Shown here piece after piece: positions 11,684-24,317 of a DNA stretch of 64,000 bases. Numbering within the stretch: the first letter of the stretch is position 1; every line of letters begins with the position of its first letter. The DNA lies in NCBI GenBank assembly GCA_003999685.1, contig CP021233.1:186001-250000 (forward strand). The letters run 5' to 3'. The DNA comes from Taiwanofungus camphoratus (Eukaryota > Basidiomycota > Agaricomycetes > Polyporales > Taiwanofungaceae). Position numbers and translations under genes: made by a program. The notes beneath the pieces were generated by a model, which was not told the origin of the DNA, did no database searches, and saw only the letters and a program-made list of their open reading frames with translations.

Positions 11684-12585
11684 ATGTCTTCATCCCTCGT
11701 CGCCCGCTCTGCATTCAACAAGCACGTCGCATCTACCCTTGTGCGTAGGTCGCTCAGACCACTTACAGTACAAGGTATGCATATCATTTGAGCAGGAGCG
11801 CTGGAGGCAGGTATGCTAATCCGCCTCATCTCATTCGCTGTTGGTACATCGTCCTTTTAAACCCTCTTCACGACACTCAAACATTTAGCGAGGGGAGCAG
11901 CAGATACTGCATACGTTCCTGGTGGTCGTACGTACCATTTCATGCACGCTTCAACCGTTGCAAACGATCATGCCTTGCAGCCATCTACAGAGGCTCCGTC
12001 AATGACCCTACTACGTTTCCTCCGCCTTCCAAGACTCATGGCTCATACCACTGGGCATTCGAACGTCTTCTTTCTGCTGGCCTTGTTCCACTTACTGCTG
12101 CCGCCTTCGTGACGAGTGGTAGCAACTATCCCATGCTGGACGGTATCTTGGGTGTCAGCTTGGTCATGCATAGTCATATTGGGGTGCGTATATACTCGAG
12201 ATTGATGTTTCATTGCACTTGTACGTGATTGCGGGACGTCACGAACACCCAACTCGTGGGAATCAAATTTTTCGCGCGTTCTAAAAACCATTTCATTACG
12301 AGCTAATTGCTTCGCACCGCCCAGTTTGATGCCATCCTAGTTGATTACCTTCATCCTCGCAAATTCCCCATCCTCGGTCGTGCCCTCTCGTGGACTCTCC
12401 GCGCGACCACGGTTGGTGTTCTGGTGGGGGTGTACCAATTCAACACCCAGGACATCGGTAAGTTTCACGACCTAAACGGACGTTGTTCCTTTATCTGCGA
12501 CCGCTCTTTCCTTGTCCTTAATTAACTGACTTGCATTTGTTGGCAAGGTCTCACGGAGCTGATCACAAAGGTGTGGCACGCCTGA
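11684..12585 (+). CDS. SDH4: Succinate dehydrogenase membrane anchor subunit CybS (167 aa)
   Basis: Small membrane anchor of mitochondrial complex II, which passes electrons from succinate to ubiquinone. Five exons (11684-11774, 11889-11927, 11981-12183, 12325-12457, 12548-12585) join in phase to 167 residues. The N-terminus MSSSLVARSAFNKHVAST is rich in Ser, Arg and Ala, as a mitochondrial presequence should be. The mature part has HGSYHWAFERLLSAGLVPLT, then SLVMHSHIGFDAILVDY, the family signature carrying the heme-ligand histidine and the quinone-site Asp-Tyr. A third helix follows, and the protein ends in GLTELITKVWHA. Three hydrophobic helices are visible. Matches SDH4/CybS (TIM18 fold) well. 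Confidence 0.94.
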
Positions 12586-14927
12586 TGTTTGCACTACGAC
12601 TTGGGACCATAGTCTACTCCTCCCCGATACTCTTAGGAAGAGGCGGTTACGTAGATGAGGGGTCTATAGAGCGCATACAGCTGTGCGTACGTATGGACTA
12701 CTCTCAGAAGGCGTACCACTGTGAACCACGATTCTTGTCCATCATTGTCTTTTTATCTCGGCTGGTGTTTTCGTACGTGATGGAAGATGAAAAGTTTGCC
12801 AATATCCGATTCCTGAAGCCTCTGATCACATGAACTACGACTCGCAGCACCCATGATTTCATGATTATCACGTTACCAGAGGTAATGTGGCGTCATTGTG
12901 TATGCTGATGGCCCCTAGATCCCTCAAGCGATGCGGGTCAAAGGAAAGCATAGAGATTCGGTGGGGGATACGCACTCCAGGGCTGGTCTTGGGATCATTG
13001 GCAAAGGTGTTCAAATACACATTATGTTCGCAATGCATACACCGTGGCCTTTCGCTGCTTCGTCCCCACTTTGAGACAGCCAGTCAAGACTGCTCAACGA
13101 CAAATCAAGGATACCAGAGGCGCACACGAATCAACCGCAGCCAGGCTCTGAATCAAAAAAGCTTCAAGACTGCGTCATCGACCTTCATGCACATGGTCCG
13201 CACCCATGATAAGGGTGCTTGGCACCTGTATTCTGGTATTTGCATACTTATCTCTAGACAAAATCCACCATCACGCTCATTGATCCTAACAGTTCACAGT
13301 TCAATTCTGGCAGCGCTACTCTTAGGGGTGTCACCGAGATGTGCGTGCGGTCGTTTCATTTCTGCAGATTAGTTGCCACAAGTTGATATGGTTGTGTGCA
13401 TTATCCTAGTGAGAACTTGAGAGGCAAAAACCGGGCTACATCCCGTTTATATGAAGTATCATTATATGGGCCCCAAGATCATTACAATTCTTGGGGTAAG
13501 CCAGCAAGTTTATTGAGATAGATTTGAATCTCAGGAACAGTCATCGATTCATCTGTGACATGATTAGATGCACCATGAACGATTCCGATCTTTCTGTTGC
13601 ATGACTTCCAGATGTCGACACGATGAAATCACAGTGACAATGAGCACAGCACAGGTGAGCATAGGCTCAACTGTATCGATGCGCGGTGCTATATGATCAG
13701 TAACATCTGTTACTTATAATCTTTTCAACGACGTCGTGAAGCATCGATCGAACAAGCGCCTCATGGTTCATGAAACTGAAATGCCATAAGTAGCGGATGT
13801 CCTAGCTGTAATAATTGTTCTAAAATTTCTTCTTAAGCATGGCGAGCTCGTGGTCGTGGAATACTATCATGCCTACTTCTCAGAGCCATATGCAGCAGAC
13901 CGTATAATCATGGTGGCGTTTAATTATGGCCGTCACGGGCCTCCGACTGCTATGACTCGGCTCGAACAGATACTTCTATTCGTCTGCAACTGCGTTCGTG
14001 CAGCTGCATTACTACATTCGAGACATCTCAGCCGCAGTGCACGGTTCGTATCATGGATCACCGATGCGGATCCTCAGCTAGAAGTGTCCTTTGGGGTAAC
14101 AGATGAGATATTTGTGATTATCGTCCATGTAGAACGGTCATCGGTGAGGTTTCTTGTCCTCTTCATTACTGTAACTTTGCAGCGACGTGTTTCGGTTAGT
14201 GGGGCCGGCGCCCACGAGCATGTGTATGCATCACGACTTTCGACGAGATTTACTGATGACCCCTTTCTGCTGTCAACAAGGGCAATGCTGAGCGCCTCAA
14301 AGATGCCAGCGAAATAACATGATCAAACCATCCTATCAATGCAAGCAAGTAGCTTTCACGTTTCTGACCTCAGTAAGGCGAGTTGATATTTATCCTCTAA
14401 CATGGACCTCCATGGACCCGTAATAGTCAACGGTGGACAAGCTAAGGAAATCCGTCCACATGTATACCTATGAGCCATCTCGTGCATCCTTGTTCTTGTC
14501 CAGCGCTCATCATAATGTTCAGGGCTAGTTGAGGCACTTCTTTGTTCTAGCTCAACGTAGAAAGCTGTTGGACGCTTAACGATACGACGTGCACAACCCC
14601 ATAGTCGGCGCGGTTTTGGGGTCCTTTGTCATTCTTGAGAAGTATAAAGCATGACCCTTGGTCTAATAGCACGCATATGTACATGTCTGGCTCCACGAAG
14701 TCCAAGCATAGAACAAACCTCGCACATCGATTTCAGTTCTTTAGGTTTGTCCTAACACTTTTTGTAGTCCTCCAACACAGCGTTTGAGGTTTTGCTTTCC
14801 TTAGAAAAACTGACAAGGGCAATTTGGTAAGGACTTCCTCCCTCAACTGCATACTCCCTTACATCCGCCACAGACCGCATCGTCTTCCGAAAGCGCCTCC
14901 CCGACTTCTTCCGCATTGTCTTACGAA
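12586..14927. other. Long intergenic region without a supported gene
   Basis: 2.3 kb between SDH4 and the dynamin-like gene. Open frames at 12887-13372 (161 codons) and 13850-14317 (155 codons) have no recognisable domain and no splice-supported extension. An 8-bp perfect inverted repeat, CCCCAAGA with TCTTGGGG around a 10-nt loop, lies at 13471-13496. I see no transposon ends. Confidence 0.5.
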
Positions 14928-17758
14928 ATGGTGGACCAAGTGAACAATATAGCAGACTCTAAGTATGCTCGCAAAAGACGAGAACTTTTCAAGCTTGTTA
15001 AGGACCTGAGAGCGATGGGGTGTGCATGCATACTTGCTATTTTGATGCACACTTATATTCGCCTACAGCGCAGACAGTATTATTGGCGTGCCGCGCCTAG
15101 CAGTCATAGGAGCACAGTCCGGTATGGGCACGTATCCCTTTGTATATTGTTTATTCATCATCGTACCAGCGGGAAAGAGTTCCTTGGTTGAAGCTGTAAC
15201 TGGGGTATGTCTCTTCTTTCTACTGTACTATTTCGTCCTCTACATTGACATTTCAAGATCAATGTCCCTCGTGATAGCGGCACCTGTACTAGGTGAGTGG
15301 CTACCACCGTAAGTGACGTTGTATTTACGCCTATCACAGGTGTCCTATGGAATGTTCAATAATGACATCTTCAGATCCTTGGACCTGCCAAATTTCTCTT
15401 CGTTTAATCAAGCCCGACCCTCACGGAAATAACTCATCGGAACAATCAAAGGAGACGCCTTTCAGCCCCCTGCTGTCTTCGAAAGGCGATGTTGAGATAT
15501 GGCTTCGTCGAGCACAAGCGGCTATCCTCAGCCCGCATAAACCACAAGAGTCGTTCAGGACAATGCATTACCAGGAACTCCGCGACCTGATCAAATCAGA
15601 CACGAATATGCTCAAGTTCTCTAGGAATGTGGTAGTAGTTGACATTCAGGATCCTGATGGCACTGACTTGTCCTTTGTGGACCTTCCCGGTACTCAGTTC
15701 ACTGCACTGGACTGACCTTTTTGTCTAATGCATATTTGTGCAACAGGCCTCATCCAAAATGCAGAGCCGGATATGATTAACCTAGTAGCAAGTCTCGTAG
15801 AGACTTACGTCGGTGATGAATCGACTCTCATTCTGGTCACTATTCCAGCCAATGGTAAGTTGTCGACGAGTATTACTCACGGAAAATCATCAAACGATTT
15901 GTTGCAGATGATTTGGAGAATCAACAAGCGATGCGTATCGCCAGGACAGCTGATCCCGAAGGCGGGCGCACTATAGGTACTGTCTTATTATCGTACCTTG
16001 GACTCCTGATTAACTGCCTAATCAATTCAGGCGTCGTTACCAAGCCAGACTCTCTTACCCAGGGTGCAAGTGGGAAACGTCAGATGTGGCTAGACATCTT
16101 TCACGGAAAAATTCATGAGTTGCATCATGGTTATTATGTTGTACGACTGCCTGACGATGAAGAGAGGAAGAAACGCCGTCGAGAGATGGAATTATTGGCT
16201 ATGGTTTTTCTCTCTACCACCCGGCCCTGGACCGAACTCATGAGTTCTCAACGTCTCGGGATTCCCAACTTCATCTCGTCTATAAGCAAACTGTTGATGC
16301 GCATCATTGAGGAATCGTAAGTTCATCCCGTGCACGTCTGGAGTCATACACTTCACATTCCGCAGGCTTCCGAAATTGAGGGAAGAGGTCCAGGCGCGAT
16401 TGTGTGAATGTGCTCATGAATTGGAGAAGTTGCCCAAAAAGGTCACAGTCGACCCTTCGACCGAGATCTTGGGCCGGGTATTTGCTTTCTGCAATGATGT
16501 TAAAGATGAAGTCTACGGCAAAGAGGAAGACAAGACATTCGTGCACCGTAATAGGGCAGTGTACAAAACATTTAAGATTGCGATACGCAGGACTGCTCCT
16601 GATTTTAGACCATTTGAAAACACGTCTCAGTACGGTAGACCTCGAGACCTGGTACTCAAGCATGATGACTCCGACGAAGAAGCAGAAACAGATACAGGAA
16701 CAGATTTTATGGATCTCTATGATGTTCGAAGAGTCATACAGGAGTGGGTGATGTTCCTCCACTGGAAAGACTATAGCTCACATATACTAGATCCATTGCC
16801 TGGGAGTTACCCAACAACCTCCCGTATGAAGCCAAGCGGCGTTTGATAAAATCATTCATTGAAGACTGGCCTACACCCACGAAAGAATGCTTCAATAAGA
16901 TTATTGTAATCTTATCGAGCATGGTCAATGCGAAGATTTCAAAGCACTTCGGACAGTTTAGACCACTCGAACAGTACGTCGGGTGCGTGGTCATATCTGT
17001 TTCGGTGTAGGACCAACCGCTTAAACAAGTAAACCAGCCCTCTGATTCGAACTGAAATGGGACGTCTTGCAAGTCGAAGCCTCGAGTCCGTTGATGAAAT
17101 CGTCAGGACTGAGAGAGAGCCGTATTTCACACAGAATGACCATTACCTCGAATATCTACAGTCGCGATGGCTCCGGCACTACAGAATTGTAAAGCGTTAT
17201 CCATGGGCATATATAAGACGCCTGGATACTGTTCACCCTCATTCATGCCTGGATTCAGCCCCTCCGTCACCTGAATCGGTACAAGACATTTCTACGGCGC
17301 CCAGGTTAATGGCTGATTCAGCGGAATCACGCGCTTTGAGGGCACTGGCCGAGCTTGGATATAATCAACTTGCGCCAGAAGATCTAGAACGCTTGCACCC
17401 ACCTGACCGTTTTGCGCCAGAGTTGGAGGTTATGGCGGACGTGCGAGCATACTTCCACGTCGCATATAAGGTGAGTATAACATCGAGCTGTCGAGCTCGT
17501 GGCAGCTAACGGCTGTCCGTGCAGCGCATCATTGACCAGGTTCCCATGACAATCCAGCACACACTGAACCAGGGACTGGCAAACGCTATGCAAGAATACC
17601 TACTTGAAGAGTTGAAGTTAGGCACTCCTGATGCTTCCCAGCGGTTCGTGGAGCTGTTAGCAGAAGACCCGGTCATTGCGGCCCAGAGGAAAGAACTGGA
17701 GGAGAGGATGAAACGATTGATCGAGATTCAAGAGAGGCTGATTCATTTCACAGTGTAA
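14928..17758 (+). CDS. Mx/dynamin-like large GTPase (754 aa)
   Basis: Dynamin-family GTPases assemble on membranes and remodel them. Twelve exons join in phase (14928-15019, 15069-15121, 15170-15204, 15258-15292, 15340-15689, 15747-15854, 15908-15976, 16031-16316, 16366-16743, 16791-16982, 17038-17470, 17525-17758). The P-loop GAQSAGKSSLVEAV is assembled across introns. It is followed by switch 1 (PRDSGTCTRCP), switch 2 (FVDLPGLIQN) and the base-binding motif VVTKPDSL. A middle/stalk region contains PYFTQNDHYLEYL and YKTFKIAIRRTAP. A C-terminal GTPase effector domain of about 100 residues starts at ADVRAYFHVAYKRIIDQVP. There is no pleckstrin-homology or proline-rich domain, so it resembles the Mx-like group rather than classical endocytic dynamin. 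The true start may lie further upstream, because the frame stays open to 14814 without another ATG. Confidence 0.92.
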
Positions 17759-17876
17759 TCAGCGTGATACGTCTTTGTAACATAGTGCTGCGAGATACGA
17801 TGAAGAATAGTTTCTTGTGGCGGTTTTCGTAGCGTGTTCAACAAAAGTCACAATGCCGCAAGGACGAGAAAAACAA

Positions 17877-17979
17877 TGCCACGTACCCGGTTTGAACGAG
17901 TGACCTTCCCATAGCAGAGCCGGATCCAGTACACTCGACCTCCTACAAGTGGGACGCGCTACCACTACGCCAACGCGGC
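17877..17979 (-). tRNA. tRNA-Thr(UGU) with a 31-nt intron
   Basis: Read on the minus strand, acceptor GCCGCGT pairs with ACGTGGC, the D-arm contains AGTGGTAGC, and the anticodon stem TCCCA pairs with TGGGA. The T-arm is ACTCG TTCAAAC CGGGT. The loop is CTTGTA, then about 31 nt, then A, which puts anticodon UGU before an intron at the canonical position after base 37. Removing it leaves 72 nt. It lies about 120 nt downstream of the dynamin-like gene, tail to tail. Confidence 0.88.
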
Positions 17980-17999
17980 TGTACTTCGGTTCCACAATA

Positions 18000-18769
18000 T
18001 AAATTTATAGGCTACCAAATCCCGAGATCGCGAAGACCTGCTCCAAATGACTGGCGGCACTACGCTGAGCAGAAGGCGGCCGCGGCGCGGAGGTCATCGA
18101 CGATCGCAGAGTCGCAGACAGCTACTGACGACTCGCAGAGTCTAGCGCAGGCCTCGATTGCTGCCTGGGTGCTCTCTTCCTCGTTGCCGGACGAACATGG
18201 GAAAGATACTAGATGGTCCCGACATCCTCAGGTTACTACCCGGACCATACTTATGATTCCGAGTCTTTGCGTCGGTGATGCGTGCAAGCCCGCTCAGGCT
18301 GTCGACTAGGACCTCTCCGACCCCTGTCACTGTCCCCATATGGTTTGCTATCACTATGGAATGGAACAGACTGCGCTCGAGTCCACGTTCAGCGGTAGCG
18401 GCGCCCGAGGCCTGCTCTGGATCCGACCAGACTGCTCAGATGACGCAGCCTTCGTCTTCTTCCACCTTACCTTTACCACCATCACTCATACGCCATCGCT
18501 TCGGATTCCCATGAGATGGACTGTGCCGACATTTGCAATACAGTAGGCCGCGCCTCGTCCAGGTCAGCTGCCCATGCTCTAGCTATGATCCAGATGTTGT
18601 CTGCTCGGCCGCCTCTGCAATTACCTGCCGTGTGGACTGATTGCCGTATGCGTACTTAAGTTCTGCTGCACGCTCCGCAGCCGTGGTCGCCTTTGTCTAG
18701 TTGCTAGAACGAGGTCACCAGGCATTAACTGTCCTTCCTCGCCAAATCATAGCCCGCAATACATCTGCC
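18000..18769. other. Intergenic region upstream of COX8
   Basis: Contains several short open frames on both strands (for example 18142-18354, minus strand) with no recognisable domain. The last 100 nt are the presumed promoter and 5' UTR of COX8. Confidence 0.45.
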
Positions 18770-19036
18770 ATGTCTCCCTCGACGATCATCCCTCCGTCGC
18801 GCCTTGCTGCAGGTCCTCGAAGGTCGTACTCATCGCTGGGGGCATTGCGCTCGGGACATACGGCGTACAATGTAACCCCCTATCCACACCCGCACTGTCC
18901 GGTTACATGACTTACGTTATCCGTGCAGAACTTCCCGTTCTCGTATAAGAATAAGAAGACGTTCGGTGTCAAGTACGTTATATTCTGCGGCACAGGCTTT
19001 GCCCTCCCGTGGATCGCCGTCTGGTGGCAGTTGTGA
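18770..19036 (+). CDS. COX8: Cytochrome c oxidase subunit VIII (69 aa)
   Basis: Small single-helix subunit of mitochondrial complex IV, called COX7C in animals. Exon 1 (18770-18871) encodes a Ser/Arg-rich presequence with RRSYSSLGALRSGH. A 57-nt intron separates it from exon 2 (18929-19036), which encodes NFPFSYKNKK, then one membrane helix (VIFCGTGFALPWIAVWWQL) ending at the stop. The [NH][FI]PF entry and the GFxLPWIAVWWQ ending are hallmarks of the family. Total 69 residues, in the usual range. Too short and too split to appear as one open frame. Confidence 0.9.
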
Positions 19037-20003
19037 GTGGCCTGTTACCTTGTAGCCATGTAGCGGCACCAACTAATCCAAAAGCTATCGGGAAACAGGC
19101 ACAAGTCGGGTGGCGCTGCATGATAGCGTTGTAAAATATTGCGAGTGTACATTACGACGGCGCCCGAGGATATAACACATCTACCAATCCTGTATATAAT
19201 GCTCACATAGTGAACGTGACTTCGTCATGGCTCCTGTGCCATCCAGGTCGCCTCTGGTTTTCAAATCATGGTTGCAAGAACGTCATGCACGCTATACGCA
19301 ACATTGTATTGTATATTTGAGGCCATGTAAGCTTCAGTCTCTTCGTTTCGGTGACAATACCGTATGGTGCGTTCGAGTTCGGTTGTTTCTCTCGCGAAGG
19401 TCTTGAAGGCTCTCTTTTCGAGCGTCTTAGACAACTGCTCAAAACGTCAAGGTACTATAGCAAGGCTCATCGGCAATGAAGACTGCGGTACCGTGTCAAC
19501 GAGAGCGCGCCTGTCGAAAATCAGTTGTCGAGGACTCGGCCTCTAAATCCTCTGAAACCGGTTTTGTGTAGTATCAATTGGCAACACAGTTGCCTGGATT
19601 GCGCTCATGCGATCATTAGTATGCCTTTGAATTCAAAGACCCTCAGTGATATGAACGTAGAAAGCTTCGAGATGGGTTTGTCGTACGCGCGATGCTACAA
19701 ACCTTTGGTACGTGCTAACACTGAATGAAGGGGGTCATTTGAGGTCTAACAAAAGAGCAACAGGTGGCGCAGTTTGACGAGTGGCTTATAGTGTCGCTTT
19801 GATCGCCATTGTCCGCACCCCGAGTGGCATGCTGAATCATGTGTATAAAATGGGGCGAGGTAAGGACAATAAGCATTGAAGCATTGAAGAGCGTCTCCTG
19901 GCTAGACTCATTGACTGAGCGAGTCGCTATATTATCGACACCTCGTTATTCTTTTGCCACATCATCTGCTTACATCTGGAAGCGTGCCGGACACCCTCCC
20001 ATC
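19037..20003. other. Intergenic region, nothing recognised
   Basis: About 970 nt between COX8 and the next plus-strand gene. Only short unremarkable open frames (for example 19364-19546 and 19525-19728). Confidence 0.5.
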
Positions 20004-21053
20004 ATGTCTATTGAATCGGTCTTGAACACGTCTCCGCCTTGCTCTCCTCCTGCCTCGCCAGACCAAGGATGTGACGACCTCCCGGTGCCGCCTACCACGC
20101 ATCTCGTTGATCCGGCCACTCACCGCGCTCAGCGTCGTTCTGACAGAAAGGCTGCTAAGCTCCTGGACATCACTGTTGCCCGCGAAGATAGTGGGATGAG
20201 CGCCCTCCCTGGTCCCAAGGAGACCGATGAGCACTTGGAGGATCCATTTCGCGGACCAGAGCAAGTAAACCGACGAGGCAGAACCCGCGGCGCACGTCCC
20301 CTCTGGCGCATGCGTCCGACTTCTCTGTTAGACCATGGGTCTGAGCCCAGCCAAGGAAGCGGAGACGACGAGAACCTTGCACTACTCAACAGACCAAGCG
20401 AAAAGGACGCCCGTTCTCGAAAGTCAGTGTTCGCACCGTTTGGATCATTATTGGCATCCCTCCGTAGACGCAGAACAGCGACACCTGTAGAAACGAGACC
20501 GAGAGCGGTCCTTGCTAGCCTCGTCCCCGCAGCTAATGATCACAGTGGTTTGATCCCCAGTGCATTTGGGGCCGAGCGCTCTGTCACGCGTTCAGAAGGC
20601 ACGCAAAAAAGCACGATGGACGTACGAGACGAAGGGACGGCGAGTCACTGCGAAACATCCGCCAAGCCCGATGAGCCAGGGCTACCGACAACACCGAAGA
20701 GGGCTCATTCCACGGCATTTCTGGAGACACGTACAAGTCCCAAGAGTACGAAGAGCGCAAGAAGTATCCGGAGCACTCGGAGCAAGCTGGGACGTACCCC
20801 CAGCAGTCCGGGATCGCTGCGGTCGGACATATCCAGCATTAGCAGGCTCAGCCTCGCAGACAGCATACGCTTCAAGCTCGGCAGAACACTAAATGTCCGG
20901 ATGGAGAAACGAGCACGTATCCGATCCCAGATGAAGAGCTTGCAGATCCTTGGCAGTGAGGCAGGTCCGTCCGTTGCTCGCGCTGCAAATGCAACGTGGT
21001 CTGGAAATCCAGAAGACGACAAATATCCAACAGTCACGAAGAACGCGGTATAA
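20004..21053 (+). CDS. Unrecognised Ser/Arg-rich protein (349 aa)
   Basis: A single uninterrupted frame of 349 residues from the ATG at 20004 (MSIESVLNTSPPCSPP). The frame is open further upstream to 19839, but the extra residues look non-coding. The protein is rich in Ser, Arg and Pro and has short basic runs: RRSDRKAAKLL near residue 35, SLLASLRRRRTATP near 155, and repeated SIRSTRSKLGR and SIRFKLGRTLNVR near 255-300. No enzyme motif, signal peptide or membrane helix is visible. Length and clean coding frame make a real gene likely. Function unknown, probably largely disordered. Confidence 0.6.
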   Translation: MSIESVLNTSPPCSPPASPDQGCDDLPVPPTTHLVDPATHRAQRRSDRKAAKLLDITVAREDSGMSALPGPKETDEHLEDPFRGPEQVNRRGRTRGARPLWRMRPTSLLDHGSEPSQGSGDDENLALLNRPSEKDARSRKSVFAPFGSLLASLRRRRTATPVETRPRAVLASLVPAANDHSGLIPSAFGAERSVTRSEGTQKSTMDVRDEGTASHCETSAKPDEPGLPTTPKRAHSTAFLETRTSPKSTKSARSIRSTRSKLGRTPSSPGSLRSDISSISRLSLADSIRFKLGRTLNVRMEKRARIRSQMKSLQILGSEAGPSVARAANATWSGNPEDDKYPTVTKNAV

Positions 21054-21344
21054 TGCTCCAGCCGGCAACGTAACGCTATCTCTTGGTTTTGTCGACATGA
21101 TTTTGATTGTAGAATGGCGACACCAATTATGATTCCTGTTTGTGAGAACACCCGTTGATCAGCATACGCTGATAACACATGAGAAGGATATACCTATTTG
21201 AATCCTACAAATACAATACTTAAGCCCAGTTGGCTTTGTAGATATGTGCGAGACACTCGATGCGTTCAACTTGAAGTAACTTAGGTTTCACATATGAGAT
21301 GCCTTCTCGAGATGGATATATTATCATAACGAAGGAATCCACCA

Positions 21345-21425
21345 TCCGATATGGTGTAACGGCTAACATTGCCGCCTTTCATGCGGAGTGCGCGGCAGCT
21401 CGGGGTTCGATTCCCCGTATCGGAG
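21345..21425 (+). tRNA. tRNA-Glu(UUC) with a 9-nt intron
   Basis: Acceptor TCCGATA pairs with TATCGGA. The D-arm GGTGTAACGGCTAACA and the T-arm CGGGG TTCGATT CCCCG match the other tRNA-Glu in this window. Anticodon stem GCCGC pairs with GCGGC, and the loop reads CTTTCA, then TGCGGAGTG, then C, placing anticodon UUC before a 9-nt intron. The mature length is 72 nt. The acceptor stem and T-arm are nearly identical to tRNA-Glu(CUC) at 11457, while the anticodon stem and intron differ. Confidence 0.9.
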
Positions 21426-21679
21426 GTATGTTTTGCTCATATGGTTCGGAGTCAACCAACCACTGTAGATAGCAAGTGCTGGGTAACCAGGAAATTTTTG
21501 GCGTCCTAGCGGGGTGTGATGATATCCTTCCAAATCATCTTACACTTATCGATACCCCAGAAGTACAAGATGTGTACCTTCACGCCTTTTTACTACGATG
21601 CCATGGTCTTACCTTAGTCCTGGAAAATAAGATAACGACCTATGCATATTCCTAAATACAAGTGCATGGAGATAGCCCA

Positions 21680-23767
21680 TCAACCATAGCCAAATATAAG
21701 ACCTACTAAATCGCGCCAACCCCGGCGAACAATCACCTTTACATCGCCACCGTATTCTTCTCCTAGCCATTCTACAAATCGCGCATCCAGTCCACTGAAG
21801 GGGCCCAATTCAAACGAAATCACATCTTTGGGTGACAAAAGCACAGTGCTCACTGTACCCGTGCCATCATGCCTCAGCTGGAGCCGTCGCATTAGCAAGA
21901 GCTCCGCCAGCCGAGCCAGCATGATGGAAGTATTTATGTGAAAAGTCTGCAGAAGCGCAAGCGTAGTCAAAACCTGACGAGCTCGCCTTCCTTCATCGAC
22001 GTTATCAGCAGCCTCGACCCCGCCAATATCTTTCAGATTGGCCCGCTCGCCCAAGGGTGATCCTATAACAGGATCGAGGCAAGGCTCTGGTGGCGCTGGA
22101 GCATCTGTCCTGCTACTTGCCCATGTCCAGACAGACATCCCACTAGACCTCCGCATCCCACGAAGCGACCGCCCTGAAGATGTCGAGGCATCAAATGCAG
22201 GTCGCCCTTCTATCCCCATGCCTACACTTCGAACGTATAAATTGGAAGTCTTGCGCAGTGTAAGGTCATCGGCGCCTTCGAGACGGATACTGCCAAAGCT
22301 CTCCGACCGGCCCTTCGTGTGGGAGTACCCAAGTGATGGTGTGCCCCGCCAGGAGCCCATCCATAGACCGGCACACATCACGCATACGTCTTCATACACG
22401 CGCCAGATGTCTGTCCATGAACTTGAGCTTGAGCGAGGGTTGGTGCCTGTGCCGTTCGAGGGATCGGATGCTCTAGGATCGCAGCAGTCAGCCCGCTCAC
22501 TGGCATCAACTTGAAGTAAGCTATCGAGCTCCGTCCACTATGGTGCAAAATCTTTCACTCGCAGAAGAAACACGGTAAGACTGCAACATACCAACTTCAC
22601 GTCACTCCATGTAAATCGGACAACCGATAAGCGGTACGAAGGACCGCGACCATTGGGCTGTTCGGACGACTTAGGTACATAGAACGCGGGTCGCGTGTTC
22701 GGCGTTGATGTTCGAAGATCAATGAGAAGGTCATAATAGGAAGGTTTTTCAAGAAAGATTGCGTCTGTGGTGCAAGCAATCCAACCGCGTCCGGACTTGC
22801 TCTCCTTTGAGAGCTTATCAAAGTCACTGAGTGTGACCATGCCCATGACTTTCACGCCTTCCTTTGACTTGCCCTTGAGTGTCCGCCCAGGCTCATCCTC
22901 GTCTTGCGGCAAGCCGTCGTCACCTCCCGCTTGATATTGATAACAAATGTCTGCCGCAACTTGGCAGAGGATGCATGCTGCTTCAACCGGAGGAAAGGTA
23001 TAAATTAGGATTCTCCGGCGTCCAAGGATGTGTTTGTATAAAGTCAGCGACGACGGGCCAAGTATGCGCAGGATGTGGGGAAGGTGGATGGTGGGATCCG
23101 TATCAGGAAGGTCATTGTCAAACTCTGCATCCCAACCTTTCCATTCGCCTGCACCACCGAGATCCGTACGCCGTACTTTGCGCTCCTCAAAAAAAGCTCG
23201 TGCGGGATCCCAGTCATTCTCAACCGGTACGAGGGTGTCCCTATCCTCTAGCGAGGAATAGATGTCATTGAAGGTCTTCTTCAAAGCAGGGACGTGTCTC
23301 CAGGGTCGTGGACGAGTAGATTTAGCAAGTAAAATGCCTAATGAAGACAGTCGAAATCCACGGTGGCCCTCTTCCGCCGTTTGCCGTCTGTGAAATATAC
23401 ATACGCCAGCATGTTCGTCCTTCGTGAAGTAGCTGTAAAGAAGTGCATCAAGCGACCAGAATACAGACAGGGAATAATCGCCTAGCTAACATTACGTCTC
23501 TCTCCATAAGATGCAGCCCGCTCGGGAGGCAGCTGAATTCAACATGGCTCAAGTCCAGATCTTCATCACCAGGTGAGTCTCAATTTGGTAGGACGTAATG
23601 AGGGATCTTCACCGTCACTGGCTTTGAGAGACCAGTCAACCACATTTCCCTTAGTCGGGTGAAAAGCAGCGTGGAATATAGCAACTAAGGGAATAAATTC
23701 GCATATCTGACACCAACACAATTTGACACTCACCAACGTCTTGGGGCACCCTCCCCTTGGTATTCAT
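21680..23767 (-). CDS. LCHN/Anr2-type DENN-domain protein
   Basis: DENN proteins act on Rab-type GTPases in membrane traffic. The LCHN/DENND11 family (yeast Anr2) is little studied. Exons supported by phase: 23613-23706, 23491-23560, 22592-23432 and 21680-22537. The first exon, about 23734-23767 starting MNTKGRVP, is less certain. Upstream DENN motifs include FIPLVAIFHAAFHPTKGNVV, VEFSCLPSGLH and VIYFTKDEHAGVCIF. The core has GPSSLTLYKHILGRRRILIY and PPVEAACILCQVA. It continues with WIACTTDAIFLEKPSYYDLL and a C-terminal part with DIWRVYEDVC, ALLQTFHINTSIMLARLAEL and SPKDVISFELGP, which matches the DUF4484-type tail found in fungal members. Orientation is opposite to prefoldin 5, so the two genes share an upstream region of about 550 nt. 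Confidence 0.82.
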
Positions 23768-24317
23768 AGTCTGGAGGTCCAATTGTAAACAAGACACTGA
23801 GAGGGGTCGTAAATGCTGATGTACGATTGTAGATGAACGTCGTCGTTGCCGCAGCCAAACTCTTTCCTACCCACTTAGAGACCCGAGAAGCAGAACAATC
23901 GAAGCAGCTGACAGTTCAAAATTTTCGGACCTAGTAGAGCTTGTGCAATACTGCTGTACTTTTGATGACCGTCCACTGTCAGATTAGCTGAGGCGAAATC
24001 CTCCAGGCTCCCGGGAGTTGCACCTGCTTGGGCGATAAGCGGCTGATACAGACGCTAAGGCTGCTGATCCTACCGCGACAGTCTCGCTTATTCTCAGCTA
24101 CATTCGCTGATTTATTTAACCTGGACTTATATACGCAGTAAACATCCTTGTGTTTACACAACCCGAAAAAAGGATGACTAGCATTCTTAATTATATTGTG
24201 CAAACTGGTGAAAAGGATTTCTCCGACATTTTCTACGCAAATAACTCTTACTTAGAATATGAGACCTTATAGTAGAAAGGGCAAATCAAGCCGTGCTCCT
24301 CGTACCTTCCAGCAGCT

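Noticed and set aside
12887-13372. 161-codon plus-strand frame
   Set aside because: No recognisable motif, no splice-supported neighbours, and the residue usage looks non-coding.
13850-14317. 155-codon plus-strand frame
   Set aside because: No family motif; it stands alone in a long gene-free region.
18142-18640. Minus-strand frames with a Cys/His-containing stretch resembling a retroelement gag zinc knuckle
   Set aside because: The Cys and His spacing does not fit a CCHC knuckle, frames are short and no RT or integrase motif is nearby. Too weak to call an element.
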